A DNA stretch of 64,000 bases from CAZRHR01 sp964578885 (GCA_964578885.1 CAZOEO010000019.1:1-64000), one strand, 5' to 3'; shown: positions 15,689-24,039, counted from the first letter of the stretch. Numbers and translations: made by a program. The notes: generated by a model not told the origin, from the sequence alone.

Positions 15689-16135
15689 TCAGAGCGTTTG
15701 AGCAACACCACCTGCTTGCTCAATAGCAACACGTGCAGATGATGAAAAAGCATGAACGGTTACGTTGAGTTTGGCTTTTAATTCACCACTACCCAAAACC
15801 TTGACCAAATCGTTTTTAGAAACCAAACCGTGTGTGCGGAGGGTCTCCAAGCTGATTTCAGACAAGCCATGATTTTCAGACAAACGTTGAAGAACGTCTA
15901 AATTGAGTGGCTTATAAGAAACACGGTTGAAGTTGGTGAAACCGAATTTAGGTAAACGACGCTGAATTGGCATCTGACCACCTTCGAAACCAATCTTCTT
16001 GGAATAACCTGAACGAGACTTGGCACCTTTATGGCCACGTCCGGATGTACCACCTTTGGTAGAACCTTCTCCACGTCCAACGCGACGTCCGGTATGTGTT
16101 GCTCCTGTTGCAGGAGATAACTGATTCAATTTCAT
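15689..16135 (-). CDS. rplO: 50S ribosomal protein L15
   Basis: The start is set at MKLNQLSPATGATHTGRRVG; an upstream in-frame ATG adds 11 non-family residues and would overlap the rpmD stop. 148 residues. The Gly/Arg-rich N-terminus (GRGEGSTKGGTSGRGHKGAK) threads into 23S rRNA. The globular C-terminal domain ends ARVAIEQAGGVAQTL. Confidence 0.97.
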   Translation of the reverse strand: MKLNQLSPATGATHTGRRVGRGEGSTKGGTSGRGHKGAKSRSGYSKKIGFEGGQMPIQRRLPKFGFTNFNRVSYKPLNLDVLQRLSENHGLSEISLETLRTHGLVSKNDLVKVLGSGELKAKLNVTVHAFSSSARVAIEQAGGVAQTL

Positions 16136-16145
16136 AATGCAAAAA

Positions 16146-16325
16146 TCAAATGTGTTCAACGGTAACAAGGTGAGAAACTTTGCTAACCATACCCATGATT
16201 TGAGGGGTAGCTTCGTGTTCTACAACTTGGTTCATTTTCCGAATACCGAGGGCAATAAGTGTAGCCTTTTGACGCTCGGGGCGGTCGATACCGCTCTTTA
16301 CTTGTTTAATACGAATTTTGGCCAT
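16146..16325 (-). CDS. rpmD: 50S ribosomal protein L30
   Basis: 59 residues translated directly from the minus strand: MAKIRIKQVKSGIDRPERQK, then TLIALGIRKMNQVVEHEATP and a C-terminus SKVSHLVTVEHI. Ferredoxin-like fold of the short bacterial type. Located 10 bp after rpsE and 10 bp before rplO. Confidence 0.95.
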   Translation of the reverse strand: MAKIRIKQVKSGIDRPERQKATLIALGIRKMNQVVEHEATPQIMGMVSKVSHLVTVEHI

Positions 16326-16335
16326 GATACCCAGA

Positions 16336-16854
16336 TTATCCGTTAAATACTTTTTCCAATTTCACGCCACGCTCTTGAGCTACTGTGTATGCATCACGAA
16401 GTTCAGCAAGCGCTTCAAAGGTAGCTTTCACTACATTGTGCGGGTTGGAAGAACCTTTAGATTTGCATAACACATCTTTTACACCAACCGATTCAAGCAC
16501 AGCACGCATAGCACCACCAGCGATAACACCGGTACCGGAAGCAGCTGGCTTCATGAATACACGTGATGAACAGTATTTAGCAGTAATTTCGTGAGGAATA
16601 GATCCATTGCGGATAGGAACACGAATTAGGTTCTTTTTGGCATCGTCGATACCTTTCTGAATAGCTTCAGTAACCTCATTGGCTTTTCCCAATCCATAAC
16701 CGACTACCCCATTCTCATTTCCAACTACCACAATGGCGGCAAAGGAGAAGTGGCGACCACCCTTGGTCACTTTAGTTACGCGGTTGATTGCCACCAACCG
16801 GTCTTTCAATTCAATTTCGCTGGATTTAACCCGCTTTACGTTTGTCTGTGCCAT
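16336..16854 (-). CDS. rpsE: 30S ribosomal protein S5
   Basis: 172 residues. The N-terminal double-stranded RNA-binding domain (LVAINRVTKVTKGGRHFSFA; GNENGVVGYGLGKANEVTEA) is followed by the C-terminal S5 domain (GTGVIAGGAMRAVLESVGVK; KGSSNPHNVVKATFEAL). It takes part in decoding fidelity and mRNA entry. Starts 7 bp after rplR. Confidence 0.98.
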   Translation of the reverse strand: MAQTNVKRVKSSEIELKDRLVAINRVTKVTKGGRHFSFAAIVVVGNENGVVGYGLGKANEVTEAIQKGIDDAKKNLIRVPIRNGSIPHEITAKYCSSRVFMKPAASGTGVIAGGAMRAVLESVGVKDVLCKSKGSSNPHNVVKATFEALAELRDAYTVAQERGVKLEKVFNG

Positions 16855-16861
16855 AGTGATA

Positions 16862-17215
16862 TCAGAAATTCAATCCACCTTCACGGGCGCCATCAGCCAA
16901 AGCCTTAACCCGTCCATGATACAAATATCCACCGCGATCGAAGGTTACCGCTTGGATGCCTAATTGTTGAGCCCGGTTAGCGAGCATTTTGCCTACCTCA
17001 AAAGAGCGGGCAGTTTTAGTACCTTCACCTGAAAAAGATTTTTCAGCGGAAGATGCATGTGCTAAGGTTTTACCAGACAAATCGTCGATAAGCTGAGCAT
17101 AAATATCGCTATTGCTGCGGAAAACAGACAAACGGGGACGGGCTGCAGTGCCCTTCACACCTTTGCGAATACGAAAACGGATACGTTGCCTTCTGGCGGA
17201 TTTATTGAATGCCAT
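16862..17215 (-). CDS. rplR: 50S ribosomal protein L18
   Basis: 117 residues; binds 5S rRNA in the central protuberance together with L5. Motifs: RFRIRKGVKGTAARPRLSVF, DIYAQLIDDLSGKTLAHASS, FDRGGYLYHGRVKALADGAR, ending EGGLNF. Confidence 0.98.
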   Translation of the reverse strand: MAFNKSARRQRIRFRIRKGVKGTAARPRLSVFRSNSDIYAQLIDDLSGKTLAHASSAEKSFSGEGTKTARSFEVGKMLANRAQQLGIQAVTFDRGGYLYHGRVKALADGAREGGLNF

Positions 17216-17234
17216 TTCTGTCGGGATTCTTCAA

Positions 17235-17789
17235 TTATTTACCTGCTGATTTACCAGCTTTTCTTCTTAATACTTCGTTCTTGAATCGGATACCTTTTCC
17301 TTTGTATGGTTCAGGCTTACGTAAAGAACGGATTTTAGCGGCCACCTGACCCAGCAACTGAAGGTCGCTAGAGTTCATGACAATACGTGGGTTCTTACCT
17401 TTTTCAGTAATAGTTTCCACAAGGATTTCCTTTGGTAACTCAATCACGTAGTTGTGAGAATAACCAAGGGTAAGATCCAGGATTTGCCCTTTGGCTTCAG
17501 CACGATAACCTACACCAACCAGCTCTTGCTCTACAGTGAAGCCGGTGGATACACCTTTCACCATGTTATTAACCAGAGAACGGTATAGACCATGCATTGA
17601 ACGGTGACGTTTCTGATCTGTAGCACGTGAAACGGTGAGCACTGATCCTTCCACTTGGAAAGAAATAGCGGGGTCAACCGTTTGGTGTAGTTCTCCCTTG
17701 GGGCCTTTTACAGTAACCACATTGGCAGGAGAGACTGAGAACTGCACGTTGGCAGGAAGTTGAATAATAGCTTTTCCTATGCGTGACAT
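17235..17789 (-). CDS. rplF: 50S ribosomal protein L6
   Basis: 184 residues with the two repeated L6 domains. N-terminal MSRIGKAIIQLPANVQFSV and VKGPKGELHQ; C-terminal GYSHNYVIELPKEI, LGQVAAKIRSLRKPEPYKGK and GIRFKNEVLRRKAGKS. Located near the sarcin-ricin loop and the translation-factor site. Confidence 0.98.
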   Translation of the reverse strand: MSRIGKAIIQLPANVQFSVSPANVVTVKGPKGELHQTVDPAISFQVEGSVLTVSRATDQKRHRSMHGLYRSLVNNMVKGVSTGFTVEQELVGVGYRAEAKGQILDLTLGYSHNYVIELPKEILVETITEKGKNPRIVMNSSDLQLLGQVAAKIRSLRKPEPYKGKGIRFKNEVLRRKAGKSAGK

Positions 17790-17800
17790 ACTTTCTCAGA

Positions 17801-18193
17801 TTAATAGATGGAACAAAGTACTTCGCCACCCACGTTAAGGGAGCGAGCTTGTTTATCGGTCATCACACCACGTGAAGTGGAGATAATGGCAATACCCAAA
17901 CCATTTAACACACGGGGCATTTCAGTAGCACCCTTGTAGCTGCGTAAACCAGGGCGTGAGATACGCTTTAAGTTTTTGATGGCAGGCTGACGGGTAGCCG
18001 GATGATATTTAAGGGCAATTTTAATTGTACCTTGAACGGTATTGTCCTCAAATTTATAGTTAAGAATATAACCTTGATCCATGAGGATTTTAGTCATTTC
18101 TTTTTTGATATTCGATGCGGGAATCTCTACCACACGGTGACGGGCCTTAATGGCATTCCGCAAACGTGTCAGATAATCTGCTATTGGATCCAT
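17801..18193 (-). CDS. rpsH: 30S ribosomal protein S8
   Basis: 130 residues, primary 16S binder: MDPIADYLTRLRNAIKARHR, EIPASNIKKEMTKILMDQGY, and the RNA-binding C-terminus LGIAIISTSRGVMTDKQAR ... GGEVLCSIY. S8 is the classical autoregulator of the spc operon in E. coli; whether it acts so here cannot be seen. Confidence 0.98.
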   Translation of the reverse strand: MDPIADYLTRLRNAIKARHRVVEIPASNIKKEMTKILMDQGYILNYKFEDNTVQGTIKIALKYHPATRQPAIKNLKRISRPGLRSYKGATEMPRVLNGLGIAIISTSRGVMTDKQARSLNVGGEVLCSIY

Positions 18194-18214
18194 GTCTAAT
18201 AATGCTTAACTAAT

Positions 18215-18484
18215 TTACCAGGAGGCTTTGGTTACACCAGGAATCTTGCCTTCATTGGCCATTTTACGGAATAATACACGAGAGATTCCAAACTGTCTCA
18301 TGTATCCTCTAGGTCTACCTGTTAGTTGGCAACGATTGTGCAGGCGCACAGGCGATGAATTTTTGGGTAAACGGGCTAAGGCTTGATAATCACCTTCCTC
18401 TTTCAAAGCGGCACGCTTAGCTGCATATTTGGCGACAAGACGCTGACGTTTGCGTTCTTTGGCCTTCATTGATTCTTTTGCCAT
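18215..18484 (-). CDS. rpsN: 30S ribosomal protein S14, zinc-free type
   Basis: 89 residues, long form with only one Cys, so without the two CxxC zinc knuckles of the short form. MAKESMKAKERKRQRLVAKY, LPKNSSPVRLHNRCQLTGRP and RGYMRQFGISRVLFRKMA are typical. Together with the zinc-free S4 and L36 in this cluster it points to little zinc use in the ribosome. Confidence 0.97.
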   Translation of the reverse strand: MAKESMKAKERKRQRLVAKYAAKRAALKEEGDYQALARLPKNSSPVRLHNRCQLTGRPRGYMRQFGISRVLFRKMANEGKIPGVTKASW

Positions 18485-18489
18485 GACCC

Positions 18490-19053
18490 TTATTCCTGGT
18501 TTTTATTCACATCATTGAACGGCATACCGAAACCTCTCAGTAGTGCGTAAGCTTCGGCGTTGGTTGGAGCAGATGTCACAAAAGTGATGTCCATACCATT
18601 GATTTTCAAAACTTTATCGATGTCGATTTCAGCGAAAATCAATTGTTCGGGGATACCGATATTATAGTTACCTCTGCCGTCGAATCCTTTGGCGTTTACA
18701 CCTTTAAAATCACGGATCCGGGGAAGTGATATAGAGATAAAACGATCCAAAAACTCATACATGTTGTTCCCGCGAAGGGTTACCATGGCCCCAATGGGCA
18801 TACCTTTTCTGAGTTTAAAATTCGAAATGTCCTTTTTAGACTTGGTTGAAACTGCTTTCTGACCAGAGATCAGAGACATTTCAGCCACCGCCATTTCAAT
18901 GATGCGTTTGTCTGAAACGGCAGAACCGAGTCCTTGATTAAGGACAATCTTTTTCAGGCGTGGAACCTGCATGGGAGATTTATACCCAAACTCCTTCTGA
19001 AGGGCGGGTACAATTTCATCCCTGTACTTTTGTATAAGTCTTGGTGCGTACAT
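18490..19053 (-). CDS. rplE: 50S ribosomal protein L5
   Basis: 187 residues; 5S rRNA binding and contact with P-site tRNA. Motifs: PRLKKIVLNQGLGSAVSDKR, QKAVSTKSKKDISNFKLRKG, PIGAMVTLRGNNMYEFLDRF, GRGNYNIGIPEQLIFAEID. The start overlaps the last base of the rplX stop. Confidence 0.98.
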   Translation of the reverse strand: MYAPRLIQKYRDEIVPALQKEFGYKSPMQVPRLKKIVLNQGLGSAVSDKRIIEMAVAEMSLISGQKAVSTKSKKDISNFKLRKGMPIGAMVTLRGNNMYEFLDRFISISLPRIRDFKGVNAKGFDGRGNYNIGIPEQLIFAEIDIDKVLKINGMDITFVTSAPTNAEAYALLRGFGMPFNDVNKNQE

Positions 19054-19367
19054 TACTTAATAACTTCTCCTGTTTTCTTTGCAAAGCGAACCAGTTTACC
19101 ATCCACTGATTTGCGACCAACACGTGTAGGTTGGTCTTTCACCAACAACATGATGTTGGAAATATGGATAGGTGCCTCTTTCTCCACGATTTTTCCTTCT
19201 GGAGAGGCAGGGGTTGGTTTGGTATGGCGTTTCACCATATTAACACCTTCCACCGTTACGCGCATGGTTTCGCGGTTAATTGCTTTCACAAGACCTTTTG
19301 AGCCTTTATGAACGCCGGCAATCACCATTACCTGATCACCACTTTTAATCTTAAGTTTAATGCCCAT
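19053..19367 (-). CDS. rplX: 50S ribosomal protein L24
   Basis: Start chosen at MGIKLKIKSGDQVMVIAGVH, because the upstream ATG (four codons earlier) would directly abut rplN with no room for a leader and adds non-family residues. 104 residues with an N-terminal KOW motif (GDQVMVIAGVHKGSKGLVKA) and the QPTRVGRKSVDGKLVRFAKK C-terminal signature. Assembly initiator protein. Confidence 0.96.
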   Translation of the reverse strand: MGIKLKIKSGDQVMVIAGVHKGSKGLVKAINRETMRVTVEGVNMVKRHTKPTPASPEGKIVEKEAPIHISNIMLLVKDQPTRVGRKSVDGKLVRFAKKTGEVIK

Positions 19368-19379
19368 GATATGGTTCAA

Positions 19380-19748
19380 TTAAAGCACTTCGGGTGCCAG
19401 TGATACGATTTTGGTAAATTGCTTTTCACGCAGTTCACGTGCCACCGGACCAAAAATCCTGGTTCCACGCATTTCGCCCTGGTTATTCAACAGAACAACT
19501 GCGTTATCGTCAAAGCGGATGTAAGAACCATCCAAACGACGAATTTCTTTACGGGTTCTTACCACAACAGCTTTTGTAACAGCACCCTTTTTCACGTTTC
19601 CTGAAGGGAGGGCATCTTTTACTGAAACTACAATGGTGTCTCCGATGGAAGCATACCTTTTCTTGGTACCGCCCAAAACGCGGATACACAATACCTCTTT
19701 GGCACCTGAATTATCCGCTACACGTAATCTTGATTCCTGCTGTACCAT
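19380..19748 (-). CDS. rplN: 50S ribosomal protein L14
   Basis: 122 residues: MVQQESRLRVADNSGAKEVL, IGDTIVVSVKDALPSGNVKK, VVRTRKEIRRLDGSYIRFDD, GTRIFGPVARELREKQFTKI. Conserved small beta-barrel at the subunit interface. Starts 2 bp after rpsQ. Confidence 0.98.
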   Translation of the reverse strand: MVQQESRLRVADNSGAKEVLCIRVLGGTKKRYASIGDTIVVSVKDALPSGNVKKGAVTKAVVVRTRKEIRRLDGSYIRFDDNAVVLLNNQGEMRGTRIFGPVARELREKQFTKIVSLAPEVL

Positions 19749-19750
19749 GG

Positions 19751-20014
19751 TTACTTAGCTCTTTCAATAATTTCAACTAAACGCCAGTTCTTGCTTTTGC
19801 TCAGAGGACGAGTTTCCATAATGCGCACGGTATCACCGATATTACATTCGTTTTTCTCATCATGTGCATGGAACTTAGAGGTAAGGGTGAGAAACTTCCC
19901 GTATTTTGGGTGTTTCACCTTACGCTCAACGGCTACCGTAATGGTCTTGGTCATCTTATTGGATACCACCACTCCGGTTTTTTCTTTCCTGCTTTTTCTA
20001 ACGGTCAATTCCAT
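19751..20014 (-). CDS. rpsQ: 30S ribosomal protein S17
   Basis: 87 residues, OB fold: MELTVRKSRKEKTGVVVSNK, MTKTITVAVERKVKHPKYGK, ECNIGDTVRIMETRPLSKSK. It is the first gene of its own transcription unit: upstream lie a promoter module (20041-20106) and the rpmC terminator (20140-20170), unlike the continuous S10-spc read-through common elsewhere. The 5' leader is short, about 40 nt. Confidence 0.97.
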   Translation of the reverse strand: MELTVRKSRKEKTGVVVSNKMTKTITVAVERKVKHPKYGKFLTLTSKFHAHDEKNECNIGDTVRIMETRPLSKSKNWRLVEIIERAK

Positions 20015-20040
20015 GACGCAAATCTATATTCAATGAAGGA

Positions 20041-20106
20041 TACCCCTGAAAACGGGCTTGCAAAGGTGCACGTAATTTTTGAAATATCCAACATCAAGTT
20101 GTTAAT
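20041..20106 (-). promoter_or_regulatory. Ribosomal promoter module, copy at rpsQ
   Basis: On the minus strand: ATTAACA (20100-20106), six bases, TGTTGG (20088-20093), 20 bp after the TTG, CACCTTTG (20061-20068), then GCAAGCCCGTTTTCAGGGGT. It has the same layout as the modules before rpsJ and rpsL. AACA-N6-TGTT forms a dyad over the -33 element. It drives the rpsQ-to-rplQ unit. Confidence 0.75.
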
Positions 20107-20139
20107 TTTTTTATGATTATTTGAATTATCACCTGCTAT

Positions 20140-20170
20140 AAAAAAAAAGCCATGTGGTGAAACACATGGC
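20140..20170 (-). terminator. Terminator between rpmC and rpsQ
   Basis: GCCATGTG / CACATGGC (20149-20156 and 20163-20170), 8-bp perfect stem with loop GTGAAA, followed on the minus strand by nine T. It ends the rpsJ-to-rpmC transcript, splitting what is one run of ribosomal genes into two units. Confidence 0.9.
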
Positions 20171-20190
20171 CAGTATTCATGTCAGGTGGA

Positions 20191-20379
20191 TTATCCTTTG
20201 CGACGGTTTTGTTCCGTAAGCAGTTGGGCAATCACTTTCCTTGAAGCTTTGAGCACACCCGGATTCTCAAGAGTTGAGATAGCATGGGTCATGCGAAGCT
20301 TTTGCAGATTAGCACGCTCAGCGGTCAACTTATCAGTTAATTCAGCGTCTGTGATATCTTTAATTTCAGCGTATTTCAT
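20191..20379 (-). CDS. rpmC: 50S ribosomal protein L29
   Basis: 62 residues, two-helix hairpin at the tunnel exit: MKYAEIKDITDAELTDKLTA, NLQKLRMTHAISTLENPGVL, ASRKVIAQLLTEQNRRKG. Last gene of the rpsJ unit; a strong terminator follows 20 bp downstream. Confidence 0.97.
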   Translation of the reverse strand: MKYAEIKDITDAELTDKLTAERANLQKLRMTHAISTLENPGVLKASRKVIAQLLTEQNRRKG

Positions 20380-20392
20380 GATCTGCGAAGAT

Positions 20393-20812
20393 TTAAGCTT
20401 GATAATCCCTGCGGATTAAAAACTTGGTTTTTACGGGAAGCTTTTGAGCTGCAAGGCGAAGCGCCTCTTGTGCCACCTCAGTAGGTACGCCGTCAATTTC
20501 AAAAAGGATACGACCAGGCTTTACGATAGCTGCCCAGTATTCGGGGTTACCTTTACCTTTACCCATCCGTACTTCGGCAGGCTTTTTCGTAATAGGTTTA
20601 TCTGGGAAAATGCGAATCCAAACTTGACCTTCCCGTTTCATGTAACGGTTCATGGCTACACGAGCGGCTTCTATTTGACGACCGGTCATCCAGGCATACT
20701 CAAGGCTTTTCAGGGCGAAAGATCCGAAAGAGATCTCTGCACCACGCTGAGCCACACCTTTCATCCGGCCTTTCTGGACCTTCCGGTATTTTGTTCTTTT
20801 AGGCTGAAGCAT
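20393..20812 (-). CDS. rplP: 50S ribosomal protein L16
   Basis: 139 residues: MLQPKRTKYRKVQKGRMKGV, GSFALKSLEYAWMTGRQIEA, RVAMNRYMKREGQVWIRIFP, KGKGNPEYWAAIVKPGRILF. Organises the A-site region of the large subunit. 13 bp before rpmC. Confidence 0.98.
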   Translation of the reverse strand: MLQPKRTKYRKVQKGRMKGVAQRGAEISFGSFALKSLEYAWMTGRQIEAARVAMNRYMKREGQVWIRIFPDKPITKKPAEVRMGKGKGNPEYWAAIVKPGRILFEIDGVPTEVAQEALRLAAQKLPVKTKFLIRRDYQA

Positions 20813-20833
20813 GATTGTACTCCTTAATGGTTA

Positions 20834-21556
20834 TCAATTCCGTTTACGTTTTGGCCTGGGAGCGGTAACTCCTCCTGGCGCTTTGGATGCTGCTGATTTA
20901 CTGGCGGGGATATTGGGGCTTAAATCCCGTTTACCATACACCTCACCCAACATAATCCATACTTTAATTCCGATACGACCATAAGTAGTATGCGCTTCGG
21001 CTAAAGCATAATCAATATCCGCTCTGAACGTGTGCAGTGGAATACGACCTTCCTTGAAATTCTCGGAACGTGCAATCTCTGCACCAGCCAAACGACCAGA
21101 AATAGATACTTTAATACCTTCTGCACCCATACGGATGGTAGAAGCAATGGCCATTTTAATGGCACGACGGTAAGAAACACGACCTTCGATTTGGCGGGCA
21201 ATCGAATCGGCAACAAGACGTGCATCCATTTCAGGACGTTTAATCTCGGCGATGTTGATACCCACCTCTTTCTTGGTGAGTTTCTTTAATTCTTCACGAA
21301 GTTTTTCAACCTCCTGCCCCATTTTACCAATGATAATACCAGGACGTGCGGTGTGAATAGTGATGGTTACCAGTTTGTGGGTACGTTCAATAATTACACG
21401 TGAAATGCTGGCCTTAGCCAAACGAGCTTTGATGTAGTTACGAATGGTTTCGTCTTCAACAAGCTTTTCAGTGTACTTTTTACCACCGTACCAGTTGGAT
21501 TCCCAACCACGGATGTAACCTAAACGGTTGCCAATTGGATTTGTCTTTTGTCCCAT
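20834..21556 (-). CDS. rpsC: 30S ribosomal protein S3
   Basis: Start placed at MGQKTNPIGNRLGYIRGWES; an ATG 17 codons upstream is inside rplV and gives non-family residues. 240 residues with the KH domain (TVTIHTARPGIIIGKMGQEV) and the C-terminal S3 domain (GAEGIKVSISGRLAGAEIAR, ALAEAHTTYGRIGIKVWI). mRNA entry and helicase function. Confidence 0.98.
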   Translation of the reverse strand: MGQKTNPIGNRLGYIRGWESNWYGGKKYTEKLVEDETIRNYIKARLAKASISRVIIERTHKLVTITIHTARPGIIIGKMGQEVEKLREELKKLTKKEVGINIAEIKRPEMDARLVADSIARQIEGRVSYRRAIKMAIASTIRMGAEGIKVSISGRLAGAEIARSENFKEGRIPLHTFRADIDYALAEAHTTYGRIGIKVWIMLGEVYGKRDLSPNIPASKSAASKAPGGVTAPRPKRKRN

Positions 21557-21560
21557 GATA

Positions 21561-21977
21561 TTATGCGTTGGCGGGGGTTTCAGTTTCAGTACGACGTCCC
21601 AACTCAAGGGTTACATGGTTCGAACGTTTGCGAACACGGTGTGCACGACCCTGAGGGGCTGGCTGCACGCGCTTCAACATTCTTCCACCGTCCACAAAAA
21701 TGGTTTTGATGAAGAGATTTTGTTCGTCTGCACGCTGTCCACTTTTCACTTCAAAGTTCGCCAAAGCGCTCTTAAGAAGTTTCTCTAAAGGACGGGCAGC
21801 CGCCTTAGGAGTAAAGTGAAGGATATCCAAAGCTTTATTGGCATCCATACCACGTACTAGATCTGCCACTAAACGCATTTTGCGCGGTGAAGTGGGGAAA
21901 TTATTGAGTCTGGCAAAATACCGGGACTTATTGGCTTCTTTTCTGGCGTCTGCGGCCAATTTTTTACGCTTACCCAT
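21561..21977 (-). CDS. rplV: 50S ribosomal protein L22
   Basis: 138 residues. ARLNNFPTSPRKMRLVADLV, VRGMDANKALDILHF, and the long beta hairpin lining the exit tunnel (GGRMLKRVQPAPQGRAHRVR). Site of macrolide-resistance mutations in other species. 4 bp before rpsC. Confidence 0.98.
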   Translation of the reverse strand: MGKRKKLAADARKEANKSRYFARLNNFPTSPRKMRLVADLVRGMDANKALDILHFTPKAAARPLEKLLKSALANFEVKSGQRADEQNLFIKTIFVDGGRMLKRVQPAPQGRAHRVRKRSNHVTLELGRRTETETPANA

Positions 21978-21995
21978 GATACGTTCCGGTTATAA

Positions 21996-22277
21996 TTAAC
22001 GTTTACCTTTATCTTTTTTCTGTCCGGCATGTCCTCTCCAGGTACGGGTAGGAGCAAATTCGCCTAACTTATGACCTACCATGTTTTCTGTTACATATAC
22101 AGGAATATGTTTATTCCCATTATGAACAGCGATGGTATGCCCAACGAAATCGGGCGTAATCATGGAACGACGAGACCAGGTTTTAATCACCGTCTTTTTA
22201 CCAGACTGATTTTGGTCCAAAACTCGTTTCTCGAGTTTAAAGTCTACAAATGGACCTTTTTTTAATGAACGAGCCAT
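21996..22277 (-). CDS. rpsS: 30S ribosomal protein S19
   Basis: 93 residues: MARSLKKGPFVDFKLEKRVL, KTWSRRSMITPDFVGHTIAV, NGKHIPVYV-like stretch (HNGNKHIPVYVTENMVGHKL), GEFAPTRTWRGHAGQKK. Head protein of the small subunit. 5 bp after rplB. Confidence 0.98.
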   Translation of the reverse strand: MARSLKKGPFVDFKLEKRVLDQNQSGKKTVIKTWSRRSMITPDFVGHTIAVHNGNKHIPVYVTENMVGHKLGEFAPTRTWRGHAGQKKDKGKR

Positions 22278-22282
22278 ATAAA

Positions 22283-23110
22283 TTATTTCTTGCGGCGTGC
22301 TACAATATACTTAGAGGAGGCCTTGCGTGGGCTGCGGGTTTTATAACCTTTGGCCGGAATTCCATTCCGTGAACGTGGGTGTCCACCGGAAGCTCTTCCT
22401 TCACCACCACCCATTGGGTGATCCACAGGGTTCATAGCCACACCGCGTGTACGAGGTCTGCGCCCCAACCAGCGGTTACGACCAGCTTTACCGTGTACGG
22501 TAAGGTTATGATCTGCATTACTAACAGCACCAATAACGGCGCGACATGTAACCAGCACCATCCGTTGCTCACCGGAAGGAAGACGCAAAACTGCGTATTT
22601 TCCTTCACGCGCCGCTAATTGAGCCGAAGCACCAGCTGAGCGACAAATAGCAGCACCGCGACCAGGCTGAAGTTCAATATTGTGCACATTGCTACCAAGC
22701 GGAATTTCGGAAAGAGGTAAACAATTTCCAAGATCAGGTGATGCACCCGGACCTGAAACAACGGTTTGCCCTACTTGCAATCCTGTTGGCGCAATAATGT
22801 ACGCTTTTTCACCATCTGCGTAAGCCAACAAGGCAATACGAGCTGTACGATTTGGATCGTATTCAATGGTCTTCACAGTGGCTGGAACACCATCTTTGGT
22901 CCGCTTGAAATCTACAATACGGAGGCGCTTTTTATGACCACCACCTAAATGGCGCATAGTCATTTTTCCGCTACCATTACGACCTCCAGAACGTTTTTTT
23001 ACAACGGTCAGGGATTTTTCTGGAGCATTAGGCGCAGTAACCTCTTTAAAATCAGAAATTACTTTAAAACGAGTACCGGGAGTTACCGGGCGAAACTTTC
23101 TTAAACCCAT
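22283..23110 (-). CDS. rplB: 50S ribosomal protein L2
   Basis: 275 residues, close to the peptidyl-transferase centre. Motifs: GRNGSGKMTMRHLGGGHKKR, RIVDFKRTKDGVPATVKTIE, and the universal C-terminal GVAMNPVDHPMGGGEGRASG with the conserved His near the active site. 4 bp after rplW. Confidence 0.99.
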   Translation of the reverse strand: MGLRKFRPVTPGTRFKVISDFKEVTAPNAPEKSLTVVKKRSGGRNGSGKMTMRHLGGGHKKRLRIVDFKRTKDGVPATVKTIEYDPNRTARIALLAYADGEKAYIIAPTGLQVGQTVVSGPGASPDLGNCLPLSEIPLGSNVHNIELQPGRGAAICRSAGASAQLAAREGKYAVLRLPSGEQRMVLVTCRAVIGAVSNADHNLTVHGKAGRNRWLGRRPRTRGVAMNPVDHPMGGGEGRASGGHPRSRNGIPAKGYKTRSPRKASSKYIVARRKK

Positions 23111-23114
23111 GATA

Positions 23115-23408
23115 TTATAGATTTGCGAAGAGGTCGATTTGATCGCCTTCTTTCAGGGTTACCACTGCTTTCTTAAATGCGTCTGTGTGACCTTTAAGGA
23201 TACCGCTTTTGCTATAGCGTACCACTTCACGACCACTGTAAATCATGGTATTGATGCTTTGAACTTTAACACCATAATAGCCTTCAATGGCAGAACGAAT
23301 CTGAGCCTTGTCCGCTTTCCGATTTACAATAAAGCCATACCGGTTGAACTTTTCACCGGCGGCAGTCATTTTCTCTGTGAGAATAGGCTTGAGAATGATA
23401 TGGCTCAT
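23115..23408 (-). CDS. rplW: 50S ribosomal protein L23
   Basis: 97 residues: MSHIILKPILTEKMTAAGEK, NRYGFIVNRKADKAQIRSAI, GVKVQSINTMIYSGREVVRY. Docking point at the tunnel exit for trigger factor and SRP. 1 bp after rplD. Confidence 0.97.
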   Translation of the reverse strand: MSHIILKPILTEKMTAAGEKFNRYGFIVNRKADKAQIRSAIEGYYGVKVQSINTMIYSGREVVRYSKSGILKGHTDAFKKAVVTLKEGDQIDLFANL

Positions 23409-23409
23409 G

Positions 23410-24039
23410 TCAGAAGCTTAAAAGGTTTTCAACAACAGGCAGGGTGCTTTCCGCCATAATCACACGTTCAGCATCCATCACTTCATACGTATTCAGCTCA
23501 GAAGCAGAAATTACGTTGGCAGAAGGAATGTTGCGGGAAGAAAGGTATACGTTACCAACTGCATCCGGCAGAACCAACAATACTTTCTTGTTGTCTACAT
23601 TAAAGGATTTCAAGAAGGAAACGAAGGCCTTGGTTTTAGGAGCTTCGAAGTTGAAGTCTTCCACGACAGTAAGACGATCTTGTGTTACTACGTAGCTAAT
23701 CGCAGACCTACGGGCTACGCGCTTCAACTTTTTATTTAATTTAAAATGGTAATCTCTGGGTTGTGGACCAAAAATTCTACCTCCATCACGGAACAATGGG
23801 TTTTTGATAGAACCTTTACGTGATCCACCAGTACCTTTTTGTTTGTGAAGTTTGCGTGTAGAGCCATGTACCTCGTTCCGTTGTTTGGTTTTGGAAGTAC
23901 CTTGACGGTTATTGGCCAAAAACTGCTTTACATCGAGCCAAATGGCGTGATCGTTAGGCTCGGAGGCAAACAAATCATCTTTAAGAGAAACCTTGCGACC
24001 GGTTTCTTTACCGGCGAGATTATATACTGCTAATTCCAT
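23410..24039 (-). CDS. rplD: 50S ribosomal protein L4
   Basis: Start at MELAVYNLAGKETGRKVSLK, preceded at ideal distance by AAGGAGGA, one of the few clear Shine-Dalgarno sequences here; it rules out the ATG seven codons upstream. 209 residues. Extended loop in the tunnel wall: KQRNEVHGSTRKLHKQKGTG, GSRKGSIKNPLFRDGGRIFG. In E. coli L4 represses its own operon. Confidence 0.97.
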   Translation of the reverse strand: MELAVYNLAGKETGRKVSLKDDLFASEPNDHAIWLDVKQFLANNRQGTSKTKQRNEVHGSTRKLHKQKGTGGSRKGSIKNPLFRDGGRIFGPQPRDYHFKLNKKLKRVARRSAISYVVTQDRLTVVEDFNFEAPKTKAFVSFLKSFNVDNKKVLLVLPDAVGNVYLSSRNIPSANVISASELNTYEVMDAERVIMAESTLPVVENLLSF

